Shown: in pieces, positions 15,993 to 23,816 of the stretch
Numbering within the stretch: position 1 is the stretch's first letter
Layout of the letters: the number at the start of each line of letters is the position of its first letter
Origin: an uncultured Clostridia bacterium
GTDB lineage: Bacteria > Bacillota > Clostridia > TANB77 > CAG-508
DNA: 64,000 nucleotides
Direction: 5' to 3'
Assembly: GCA_947624655.1 (NCBI GenBank)
Contig: CANQLH010000002.1
Location: 32,666-96,665, forward strand
Position numbers and translations under genes: made by a program
The notes under the pieces: model-generated
Seen by the model: only the letters and a program-made list of their open reading frames with translations
What the model was told of the DNA's origin: nothing
The model's database searches: none

Positions 15993-16427
15993 ATGAATAT
16001 TAAAATCGTAAAAAATATTGGAATTATAATATCTATTGTTGGAACAATTGTTTTGGGATATGGATTTTATAGTTATAATGAGGCTCAAGGAATGATTCGG
16101 GCTATTACTCAAGGTAATAACTTATTTGGGCAAAGTAGTTCGTCAGCTATAAGTATTGACAGGTGGACAGAAACAAGCAATAATTGTAAACTTATACTTG
16201 CTATTGGAGCAATTATACTTGTTTTTGGAATTATTCTTTTAGTTGTTGGAGTGTTAATTAATAAAAATAAAACAAAAAGTAAGAATAATTGTAATAACCA
16301 ATCAATTACTCATTATGAAACTAATATTCAGGACAGATTAAACAGGCTAGAAGAATTAAAGAAAAAACAAATTATCACTGAAGATGAATATTTAGAAAAG
16401 CGAAGAGAAATAATATCTTCTCTATGA
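15993..16427 (+). CDS. Two-helix membrane protein with SHOCT domain
   Basis: The 144-residue protein has two transmembrane helices: residues about 7-27 (IGIIISIVGTIVLGYGF) and about 66-92 (LILAIGAIILVFGIILLVVG). A basic linker leads to a C-terminal SHOCT motif (RLNRLEELKKKQIITEDEYLEKRREIISSL region), which in many bacteria mediates oligomerisation. It is driven by its own consensus promoter and stands outside the early and late operons, like a prophage-expressed moron. A role in superinfection exclusion or host envelope modulation is conceivable but unproven. Confidence 0.75.
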   Translation: MNIKIVKNIGIIISIVGTIVLGYGFYSYNEAQGMIRAITQGNNLFGQSSSSAISIDRWTETSNNCKLILAIGAIILVFGIILLVVGVLINKNKTKSKNNCNNQSITHYETNIQDRLNRLEELKKKQIITEDEYLEKRREIISSL

Positions 16428-16579
16428 AGATGATATTAACTCCTTTGATTTTGTAAATAAAATAGCTAAATAGATTTTGTTTTAATTTCATCTCAGAATT
16501 GTTTAATTCTTTTAGTACGTTTTGTTGATTGTTTAAAACTACGAATTAAACTATATATTTTTTTTGAAGTTGATTTTCA

Positions 16580-16610
16580 GGCAGACTTATACGGTCTGTC
16601 TTTTTTTATT
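16580..16610 (+). terminator. Hairpin terminator
   Basis: GGCAGAC pairs with GTCTGTC across a 7-base loop and is followed by a run of seven T. It isolates the SHOCT gene from the antirepressor gene. Confidence 0.8.
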
Positions 16611-16717
16611 TTTTTGATTTTTGCGTGAAGTGAATTTTTAATAAAAAATAATTTTTAAATTGGGTATATATGATTAGAGCAACTTAAATATTTTTATTTT
16701 TTCAAAGGAGGAAGTTT

Positions 16718-17545
16718 ATGTCTGAAAATTTTAAGAATAATCAAATTCAGGTTTTCGAAAATAATGAGTTTGGTGCAATGCGGACTGCTCTTGTCGATGA
16801 TGAAGTCTGGTTTGTGGGGAAAGATGTGGCGGATATCTTGGGGTATGTCAAGGCAAGGAATGCTATAGCTACTCATGTTGACGAAGATGACGCCCTGAAA
16901 CAGGGCCTCACCGATGAGCTTGGAAGAACACAAGAGACCATTCTTATCAACGAAAGTGGCTTATATAGTCTTATTCTTTCAAGCAAGCTGCCTACTGCCA
17001 AGAGGTTCAAGCATTGGGTCACATCGGAAGTGCTTCCGTCTATACGGAAACACGGGGCATATCTTACGGCTGATACTCTCGAAAGCCTTTTGGGAAATCC
17101 CGACTTTGCCATTCGGCTTTTGACGGAAATTAAGAACGAGAGGGAAAAGGTTAGGCTTAAGGATAGGGAAATTGCTGATAAATCACGGCTTATCGATAAG
17201 CTTAAACCAAAGGCTGACTATACAGATAAGGTTCTTGAAAGCGAAAGACTTATAAGTATAACGCAGATTGCCAAGGATTATGGAATGTCGGCAGTTGCTT
17301 TGAATATGCTGCTTCATCAGGAAAAGGTTCAGTACAGACGCAATGGTCAGTGGGTTTTGTACAGCAAATTTCAGAATAAGGGCTATACGGCTTCTGTTAC
17401 TGTAAAAGCTAAGAAATGTACAGGGAGTAATGAGATTGTGCTACTTACAAAGTGGACACAGAAAGGCAGATTGTTTCTGTATAGATTTCTGAAGAGACGG
17501 GGGATTTTGCCCACTTCCGAATTGGATATTGATTCGGGAAATTAA
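16718..17545 (+). CDS. Phage antirepressor, BRO-N plus KilAC
   Basis: The 275-residue protein starts with a BRO-N/Bro domain (FENNEFGAMRTALVDDEVWFV, then GKDVADILGY, ETILINESGLYSLILSSKL, FKHWVTSEVLPSIRKHGAY). After a charged helical linker comes a KilAC/ANT domain (ISITQIAKDYGMSAVALNMLL, QWVLYSKFQNKGY, TKWTQKGRLFLYRFLK). This fusion is the standard antirepressor of Firmicutes and Gram-negative temperate phages. It probably counteracts the repressor and promotes lytic growth. The AAAGGAGGAAGTTT site is strong. It heads a plus-strand group that runs into the PP-loop and RNA-polymerase-like genes. Confidence 0.93.
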   Translation: MSENFKNNQIQVFENNEFGAMRTALVDDEVWFVGKDVADILGYVKARNAIATHVDEDDALKQGLTDELGRTQETILINESGLYSLILSSKLPTAKRFKHWVTSEVLPSIRKHGAYLTADTLESLLGNPDFAIRLLTEIKNEREKVRLKDREIADKSRLIDKLKPKADYTDKVLESERLISITQIAKDYGMSAVALNMLLHQEKVQYRRNGQWVLYSKFQNKGYTASVTVKAKKCTGSNEIVLLTKWTQKGRLFLYRFLKRRGILPTSELDIDSGN

Positions 17546-17557
17546 GGAGGGTTGTTA

Positions 17558-17929
17558 GTGGATTATAAAAAGTTTTTAGCCAAAAGAAAGGCAATCAGGC
17601 AGCATCGCCGTATGTGGAGATGGATTTACAGACAAACCCTAAAACGCAAGAGGAAAGTTACAAGAGAAGAATATTTTTCTAAAAACAAAATTGAAGAAAA
17701 AGTGTTCAATAACTGCTATTGTTGTGAATTTGCCTTTGGAACGGACTGTTCCGCTTGTCGTGCTTGTCCTTTAAATTGGGGTTCTTATGCAGAAACAAAG
17801 AAATGCGTCGACAAATTTGAAAGAAATGACCATAAGGGACTTTTGGCAAAATGGAATAGTACAGTGAATTGGCGTAACGCTGCTAAGCTTGCAAAGCAAA
17901 TCGCCACACTTCCCGAAAGGGATTTGTAA
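17558..17929 (+). CDS. Cysteine-rich basic protein
   Basis: This protein of about 123 residues (GTG start at 17558, GGAGGG upstream; a TTG two codons earlier is too close to the site) has an extremely basic N-terminus (KKFLAKRKAIRQHRR, RQTLKRKRKV). A Cys cluster follows: NNCYCCEFAFGTDCSACRACPL and later KKCVDKF. Seven or more Cys residues could hold zinc or an Fe-S centre. It lies 30 bases upstream of a PP-loop enzyme that also has Cys clusters, so the two may work together. The family is not recognised. Confidence 0.6.
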   Translation: MDYKKFLAKRKAIRQHRRMWRWIYRQTLKRKRKVTREEYFSKNKIEEKVFNNCYCCEFAFGTDCSACRACPLNWGSYAETKKCVDKFERNDHKGLLAKWNSTVNWRNAAKLAKQIATLPERDL

Positions 17930-17959
17930 GTTATATGGGAATCAAAAGAAAGGACAGTT

Positions 17960-18859
17960 ATGGACAAAGAAAAAGAAAAAAGAGCAATTAAGTATTTAAA
18001 ATCCTTTGAGCCGGAAGATGAACCTTATTATTTGTGTTACAGCGGCGGAAAGGACAGTGACTGCATAAGGATTCTGGCTGAGCTTGCAGGAGTTAAACAC
18101 GAAGTATATCACAATCTCACTACAGTTGATGCGCCCGAAACGGTCAGATATGTAAAAAGCATACCTGACATAATTATTAACAAGCCAAAGCTTTCTATGT
18201 GGCAGTTGATTGTCAAAACAGGAATGCCGCCTACGAGACTTATGAGATATTGCTGCACTACCCTCAAAGAGGGGGGGGGTAAAGGCAGACTTAAAATAAT
18301 CGGTGTCAGATGGGCTGAAAGCTATAACAGAAAGGTCAACAATGACATTGTTAAAATTATTGGCAAACCAAAGACTACACAGAAAGAAGCCGAAAAAAGA
18401 GGGCTTGACTACAATGTAACCAAATCCGGTGGAATGGTACTTAACAACGACAATGATGAAAACAGACGTTTTGTGGAGCATTGCTACAGAACAACATCAA
18501 CAATGATAAATCCTATTGTGGATTGGACTGACAATGATGTCTGGGATTTTCTCAACTATTACGGCTGCGAAAGTAATCCCTTGTACAAATGTGGATATAA
18601 GAGAATAGGCTGTATAGGTTGTCCAATGAATAGACGGACGCAGATTCTTGAATTAATAAGATACCCTATTTACAGACTTAATTACATAAGAGCCTTTGAC
18701 AGAATGGTTTTAGCAAGGAAAGAAGCAGGAAAGCCTTATAATAATTGGTCAAATGGTGAAGAAGTTTTCCGGTGGTGGCTTGATTTAAATGACGAAAATC
18801 TGTCGATTGAGGAAAATATGCTTAAAGAAATTGATAGTAAAGGCTGGGAGAAATTATGA
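17960..18859 (+). CDS. PP-loop (PAPS-reductase-family) enzyme
   Basis: The 299-residue protein has the PP-loop SGGKDS at residues 28-33, the ATP-pyrophosphatase signature of PAPS reductases, DndC and tRNA thiolation enzymes. Later motifs are RYCCTTLKEGGGKGR, IIGVRWAES, and a C-terminal CGYKRIGCIGCPMNRR that probably binds a cluster or zinc. Phages often carry such proteins. They may make sulfur-containing nucleotide modifications or act on host metabolites, but no dnd partners are present. Nine consecutive G at 18271-18279 encode the conserved GGG and make the gene slippage-prone. The function in the phage is inferred only at family level. Confidence 0.85.
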   Translation: MDKEKEKRAIKYLKSFEPEDEPYYLCYSGGKDSDCIRILAELAGVKHEVYHNLTTVDAPETVRYVKSIPDIIINKPKLSMWQLIVKTGMPPTRLMRYCCTTLKEGGGKGRLKIIGVRWAESYNRKVNNDIVKIIGKPKTTQKEAEKRGLDYNVTKSGGMVLNNDNDENRRFVEHCYRTTSTMINPIVDWTDNDVWDFLNYYGCESNPLYKCGYKRIGCIGCPMNRRTQILELIRYPIYRLNYIRAFDRMVLARKEAGKPYNNWSNGEEVFRWWLDLNDENLSIEENMLKEIDSKGWEKL

Positions 18860-18878
18860 TGTTTTGGGAGGTTTAAAA

Positions 18879-19166
18879 ATGAGCAAAGAAAAACTTAGTT
18901 TAAAGAGAATTTGGCGTAAATTTCGTTATAGAACCGGTGTTGTTTATTATTTTGACATTGACAGAATAATTGTTAAAGACTGCTTTAGTGAAACTACGCC
19001 GAGAAAATCTAAATATATTGCTAAATTAAAGCAGTTTGAATTGTTTGGAAGTATTAAAAAACCCATAAGGATAAATCGGGATTTTGTGCTTGTTGACGGG
19101 TATATTGACTATCTTATCCTGCGTGAAAAAGGCGAAAGTATGGTGCCTGTTACATTTGTGGAATGA
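18879..19166 (+). CDS. ParB/Srx-fold small protein
   Basis: The 95-residue protein (MSKEKLSLKRIWRKFRYRT...) has a segment reading KLKQFELFGSIKKPIRI, then DFVLVDGYIDYLILREKG and VPVTFVE. It matches the N-terminal ParB/sulfiredoxin-like fold (PIxV...LVDGxxRxxA...G...VPV). It lacks the HTH part of real ParB. ATG 18879 is preceded by GGGAGGTTTAAAA. It is placed between the PP-loop enzyme and the polymerase-like protein. Standalone ParB-like domains can be nucleases or nucleotide-binding; nothing decides here. Confidence 0.65.
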   Translation: MSKEKLSLKRIWRKFRYRTGVVYYFDIDRIIVKDCFSETTPRKSKYIAKLKQFELFGSIKKPIRINRDFVLVDGYIDYLILREKGESMVPVTFVE

Positions 19167-19193
19167 TTGGCTTTTACATAAGGGGTTGGTTTT

Positions 19194-21992
19194 TTGGAAA
19201 AATTCAGGGGGATTTATATTCCCGGCGTTGATGCTAAGGATATTCTCTTGGCTGATGGGGTGTTTGGCGGTGAGGGGTTCAGGCTCAGAGACAAAAACGG
19301 CGGGTACAATGTAAAGCGATTTACGGCTGCTCTTGACGATTGTCTTGACTTGCGGGAGCTTAAAAGGATATATCGCAGGAAATTCAGGAATAATTATTTT
19401 TATTTTACTAAGAGCGGTTATAAATATTCTGTTAATGTTATAAATCTGACATTTAAATATTCTGTTAAGGAGTGGAATCAGTCTTACAGGAATGTTTATG
19501 TTAAGCTTGGCTATGACTGCAAAAACCTTGAGTTTTCAGACAATATTGCAAGAAATGACAAGGGCGAGATTGTGGGAATTATTCTTGACAGACCTGTTAA
19601 GAGCGTTGCTGATGATTTGCCTGAATATTTTAAATCCGGCTGCCACAAAGAAGAAAATGTTTACATGAAATCCGGTGAGCCGAAAACCGTTATGTCAAGG
19701 GCACAGCTTCGCAAAAGGCTTTACAAGGAGGGCTTTTACTGCGATGGCGTGAAGTATTGCAGAATGAAGCGGTCAAGCGGCTCGGCAAGGGTTGGAAAAT
19801 GCCTTTTTGTAAATGAAAAATTGTATAAGCCCCTTATGAAATTCTGCTCAAAGGGAATAAATGTCAGAAACGGGCAGGAGATTGACCTTGCAGCCTATGA
19901 ATCCTACATAGCCCTTACTTCAAGCAGCATTATAGGAACCCTGAAAATTAAGCCAGAAAACATACTTGTGATTGAGGATTATGAAAGCATTTTCAGAGAA
20001 GATGTTGTTGCAACTTCAAGTGAAAAGGGACGGCTTGTAACCACTGAGAAAAACTGTGAAATCAAAAATAACATTTGGGACGGACAATCCCTTATAGACA
20101 AATCTGCTATGGGCGAGTACGGCAAGTATGGAATGGTACTTTTGCGAAATCTTATGTTTAAATCCTGCTGCTTTAATACAAACATACAGAAATGGTTCAG
20201 TGACAATGGCATAAGGGAAATTTCTCAGCTAAATGGCATAACAAAAGCAAAAAGAATTGAGGATATAAAGCTTATAACCACGCCAAGCAGCATTAAATAT
20301 CTGAAATTTGAAAGTCTTGATAAGTGGTTTGACAATATGTATGTAGATTTTGGAGTGGTTAAGCACGACAAAAAGGACAGAGCTTTCGAGGGAAAGCTTG
20401 TGCAGACCCATTATCAGCTTTTAAACACATTACAGCTTACAGAAACAGAAATTGAGGAGTTTTTACAGGAGTCCTTTGATTTTGCAAATCTATTGAGAAA
20501 GGAACCTGCCGTTGTAAGGTACTATATAAGATATCAATATGAAAATTCTTACAGACCTATAAATAAAGCTATGGAAACAAAATTTGACGTTATTCATCAT
20601 CTTATGGGAATAAATGACAGATTTGTGGAAACAAAATTTTATAAGGATTTTTTGGATGACCTGCTGAAAGCCTATTACAAAAATATGAAAAACGGGCATA
20701 TCTTCGTAAACGGAAATTATTCTACACTTCTGGGAAATCCTATAGAAATGCTTTTACAGTCTATCGGTTGTTTTGACGGTAAAAGTCAGATAGGCGTTGG
20801 AAATATTTACAGTAAGAGGTTTGAATATGGCAAAATAATTTTAGGCTCTCGCTCCCCTCACGTTACAATGGGAAATATACTTCTCGTCAGGAATACTGAA
20901 AATGATATGATTGACAGATATTTAAATTTAACGGAGGAAATTGTCTGTATCAATTCTATAGGCGAAAACATACTTCAAAGACTCAGCGGTTCGGATTTCG
21001 ACGCTGACAGTCTGCTTCTTACAGATAATGAAATTCTTATCAGAGCGGCAAAACGGAATTATAATATTTTCAAAACGCCTACCTCCTTTGTTACGGCAAG
21101 AAAAGTAAAGAGGTATTATACTGCTGACGAACAAGCCGACCTGGATATTAAAACCTCCGTAAACAAGATTGGGGAAATAGTAAATCTGTCGCAGGAATTA
21201 AATTCTCTTTTGTGGGATAGGATTTACAAGGGCGCAAACTATGAAGATGTAAAGGATTTATATTATGATATCTGTCAGCTTGACGTTATGTCGGGAATTG
21301 AAATTGACAAAGCTAAAAAGGAGTTCAGCGTTGACAATGCGAAGGAGTTAAGGCTTTTAAGAGAAAAATATAAATCTGATTTTTCGGAGGATAATAAAAA
21401 ACTAACGCCTAAATTCTTTTCTCATATCGCAAGGCAGAAAGGCTATTACAATCCGGAAAGGCGAAAATACGTAAAATATAATACGGCTATGGATTATATT
21501 TTCAGCAAGGTTTTGTCTTATCGGACAAGCTGTAAAGGCAGACTTGATAAGAAATATTTGCCCTTTGGGGTTATGCTTGACAAAAGAAAGTATGATAAGC
21601 GTAATGTCAATAAAAGACAAATCAATTATATAACAGAGTTAATAAAAAATTATAATAATGAGTGTGCTTCTGTAAATTTGTCTGATTTGAGCTATTCTGA
21701 AAAAATACATAAGCTTAACCATATTTTTTTCGAGGTTGCTTATAAAATTAATCATACAACCATTGGCTATTCAACTATGTATGAGCTTTTGGAGTATGAA
21801 GAAAAGGAGGAACGCCGGAACATAAATAAGATTTTGCTAAGTATTTTATTTTTATTTGAAAGTAAAAATTTTGATGCTATTTTGACTGAATCAAAAGAAA
21901 AGCTAAATAGGATTCACATACTGACAGATGATGAAAGTTTTGACAAAAAAGATATCATAGATATGTTTGGACTAAAGGCTGAAATAGTATAA
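19194..21992 (+). CDS. Putative YonO/QDE-1-like two-barrel RNA polymerase
   Basis: The protein has 932 residues, close to phage YonO (about 900). The key evidence lies in residues about 560-610. GSRSPHVTMGN is followed after about 40 residues by SIGENILQRLSGSDFDADSLLL, which has the order and spacing of the beta'-type double-psi barrel catalytic loop (R-P ... DxDxD). Asp 601, 603 and 605 would bind the metals; the usual Gly of DFDGD is Ala. KNGHIFVNGNYSTLLGNP may precede the barrel. Start TTG has AAGGGG upstream. It immediately precedes HU and the late genes, where a phage polymerase for late transcription would fit. YonO is a DNA-dependent RNA polymerase; equivalence here is inferred from motifs. 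Confidence is moderate. Confidence 0.65.
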   Translation: MEKFRGIYIPGVDAKDILLADGVFGGEGFRLRDKNGGYNVKRFTAALDDCLDLRELKRIYRRKFRNNYFYFTKSGYKYSVNVINLTFKYSVKEWNQSYRNVYVKLGYDCKNLEFSDNIARNDKGEIVGIILDRPVKSVADDLPEYFKSGCHKEENVYMKSGEPKTVMSRAQLRKRLYKEGFYCDGVKYCRMKRSSGSARVGKCLFVNEKLYKPLMKFCSKGINVRNGQEIDLAAYESYIALTSSSIIGTLKIKPENILVIEDYESIFREDVVATSSEKGRLVTTEKNCEIKNNIWDGQSLIDKSAMGEYGKYGMVLLRNLMFKSCCFNTNIQKWFSDNGIREISQLNGITKAKRIEDIKLITTPSSIKYLKFESLDKWFDNMYVDFGVVKHDKKDRAFEGKLVQTHYQLLNTLQLTETEIEEFLQESFDFANLLRKEPAVVRYYIRYQYENSYRPINKAMETKFDVIHHLMGINDRFVETKFYKDFLDDLLKAYYKNMKNGHIFVNGNYSTLLGNPIEMLLQSIGCFDGKSQIGVGNIYSKRFEYGKIILGSRSPHVTMGNILLVRNTENDMIDRYLNLTEEIVCINSIGENILQRLSGSDFDADSLLLTDNEILIRAAKRNYNIFKTPTSFVTARKVKRYYTADEQADLDIKTSVNKIGEIVNLSQELNSLLWDRIYKGANYEDVKDLYYDICQLDVMSGIEIDKAKKEFSVDNAKELRLLREKYKSDFSEDNKKLTPKFFSHIARQKGYYNPERRKYVKYNTAMDYIFSKVLSYRTSCKGRLDKKYLPFGVMLDKRKYDKRNVNKRQINYITELIKNYNNECASVNLSDLSYSEKIHKLNHIFFEVAYKINHTTIGYSTMYELLEYEEKEERRNINKILLSILFLFESKNFDAILTESKEKLNRIHILTDDESFDKKDIIDMFGLKAEIV

Positions 21993-22047
21993 AATTTTTT
22001 CAAAAATATACAATTTTAGGGGGTGATTCACGGATTTATGCTTGATT

Positions 22048-22076
22048 TTGACCGAAAAATCAGTACCTTTTAAAAT
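22048..22076 (+). promoter_or_regulatory. Promoter ahead of HU and head genes
   Basis: TTGACC and TAAAAT are separated by 17 bases. It is the likely start of the HU-terminase-portal transcript when host polymerase is used. Confidence 0.65.
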
Positions 22077-22134
22077 GTAATTGGGGAGAGAAGAAAAAAT
22101 TAGTGTTTACAAAGGAGCTTAAGGAGGACAAAAT

Positions 22135-22413
22135 ATGGCAAACAAGAAAACCGAACTTGTAGAAATGATTGCGGCAAAATGCGGAATCACAAAGAAATTG
22201 GCAAAAAATTATGTTGACGGTGTTATTACAGGAATAAAAGAAATTATTTTAAGCGGTGAAAGTCTGCATATTTCCGGATTTGCAAATTTTGATGTTATTG
22301 ATATTCCTGAAAGGAAAAAAGTGAACGGATTTACAGGAAAGGAAATGGTTGTGCCGGCTCACAAGGCTGTGAAAGTAAAAATATCAAAAGATATAAAAGA
22401 TGCCTTGAAATAA
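22135..22413 (+). CDS. hup: HU-family DNA-binding protein
   Basis: At 92 residues this is a complete HU/IHF protein. The N-terminal helix pair (KTELVEMIAAKCGITKKLAKNYV), the strand ISGFANFDVIDIPERKKVNGFTGKE (arm region) and the C-terminal VPAHKAVKVKISKDIKDAL match the family. The usual Gly-Phe-Gly is GFANF and the arm NPxT is replaced by FTGKE, so it is a diverged phage version. It probably bends DNA during replication, late transcription or packaging. Start ATG has GGAGGACAAAAT. Confidence 0.93.
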   Translation: MANKKTELVEMIAAKCGITKKLAKNYVDGVITGIKEIILSGESLHISGFANFDVIDIPERKKVNGFTGKEMVVPAHKAVKVKISKDIKDALK

Positions 22414-22430
22414 ATTGGGGGGGAATATAT

Positions 22431-22664
22431 ATGGACAAGGATATAGGCATTATGACTGCAATTGTGGAAAAGGAAACTGGCTGTATAAATGTTTGTGATT
22501 TTCAGGAAGGAACAGTTTACGGCAACAATTATAATATTCAAAAAAATGGCAAATACATAAGTATTTCAATATATGCCGATGATAAAGCTGTTTTAAACAA
22601 AATTGATAGAGTTATCAAAGAAAATATAATTGATAAATCAGTGCTTGAAAACTGTATAGGTTAA
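22431..22664 (+). CDS. Hypothetical protein
   Basis: This 77-residue protein (MDKDIGIMTAIVEKETGCI...) has mixed strands and helices and two Cys residues. It lies between HU and the terminase-associated gene. GGGGGGAATATAT precedes the ATG, a site with more G than usual. No motif is recognised and no membrane helix is seen. The short gap on both sides places it in the packaging operon. Confidence 0.55.
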   Translation: MDKDIGIMTAIVEKETGCINVCDFQEGTVYGNNYNIQKNGKYISISIYADDKAVLNKIDRVIKENIIDKSVLENCIG

Positions 22665-22685
22665 TATGAAGGGAGGACAGTGTTT

Positions 22686-23813
22686 ATGGTAAGAAAAAAT
22701 GCTGTTGAAAAAAAGGTTTGTCTGGCCTGTCCTCCTTCTCGAAATAAACGACCCTTGCGTGAGTTTTACAAGAGCAATTCCCCTATGCACAGTGATGGTT
22801 TTGTGCCATGGTGTAAAAATTGTATTGTTAAAAACAGTCTTGATGAAAATGGCAATATTGATGTTAAAAAATTCAAAAATGTTTTAAGACAGATTGATAA
22901 GCCCTTTTATATGGATTATCTTCGGGCTGCCGAAAATGAATGTAAAAAAAGGCTCGGTGAAAGCGGCAAGGAAATAAAGAACTATGGTGAAAAAATAATA
23001 AAGCGATATATGAAAAACGTACAGTCCTTGCGACAGGTTAATGACAAAACTTATTCCGATTCCGAAGAAAGTGGTTTTTCTTTAAATCCCAAGCTTGCAA
23101 TTACAGAAGAGCAGTTTATAAAGGAGCTTACCAATAAAGCAAAAGATAAAAAAAAGAGAAAATGGAGCAAGTCAGATACTCAGAATAAAAAATATGTTAT
23201 ATCGGTTTTAGGATATGACCCTTTTGAAGATGTGTATTTGTCAGAGGAAGACAGAAGGTATGGCTTTAATATTCTTGCAGGCTATTGTGACACTGAGGGA
23301 ATTAGGGAAGACGGCCACAAAATACAGGGAGTCATTGAAATAAGTATACTGTATATTCAGTGCCGAAAAATTACAGAATCCATAAATAAGGAGCTATCTC
23401 ATAACATATTGAACGGTACGGAAATTTCCAAGCTTGTTTCGTCTAAAACATCTCTTTTGTCTGCCATAGCCACCATAGCCAAAGATAACAACATCGCTTC
23501 AAATTATAATAAAAATTCCAAGCAGGGCAAGGACAGTCTGACTTCTAAAATGAAAGAAATGGAAGAAAATGGATTCAGGGATATTCAGGTCAATTTGTTT
23601 GATATAAAGACAAGTGAGGCGTTTAAGCAGATTGATGAGATAAGTAATTCAAATATTTCAAAGCAGCTATCTCTCGACAGCGGCGATTATAACGAAATTA
23701 TAAAAGACCAGAGAGAACTTATAAAGAAGTATGAAGAAAAAACAGATTTTTTGGAAGAAGAAAACAGAAAACTGAAAAACAGACTGATTGAAATAATTGG
23801 AACTACAGAATAG
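22686..23813 (+). CDS. Zinc-finger protein upstream of terminase, possible small subunit
   Basis: The 375-residue protein begins with a zinc-binding module: KVCLACPPSRNKRPLREFY, then WCKNCIVKN (two CxxC pairs about 35 residues apart). A helical core and a C-terminal coiled coil (IIKDQRELIKKYEEKTDFLEEENRKL region) follow. It ends four bases before the large terminase, where the DNA-recognising small subunit is expected. The size is larger than standard small terminases. ATG 22686 is preferred over GTG 22680 by the distance from GGGAGG. The function is inferred from position plus the DNA-binding look of the N-terminus. Confidence 0.5.
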   Translation: MVRKNAVEKKVCLACPPSRNKRPLREFYKSNSPMHSDGFVPWCKNCIVKNSLDENGNIDVKKFKNVLRQIDKPFYMDYLRAAENECKKRLGESGKEIKNYGEKIIKRYMKNVQSLRQVNDKTYSDSEESGFSLNPKLAITEEQFIKELTNKAKDKKKRKWSKSDTQNKKYVISVLGYDPFEDVYLSEEDRRYGFNILAGYCDTEGIREDGHKIQGVIEISILYIQCRKITESINKELSHNILNGTEISKLVSSKTSLLSAIATIAKDNNIASNYNKNSKQGKDSLTSKMKEMEENGFRDIQVNLFDIKTSEAFKQIDEISNSNISKQLSLDSGDYNEIIKDQRELIKKYEEKTDFLEEENRKLKNRLIEIIGTTE

Positions 23814-23816
23814 GAG

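Noticed and set aside
17960..18859. DndC of a DNA phosphorothioation system
   Set aside because: PP-loop family fits, but no dndA, B, D or E partners lie nearby, so only the family-level call is kept.
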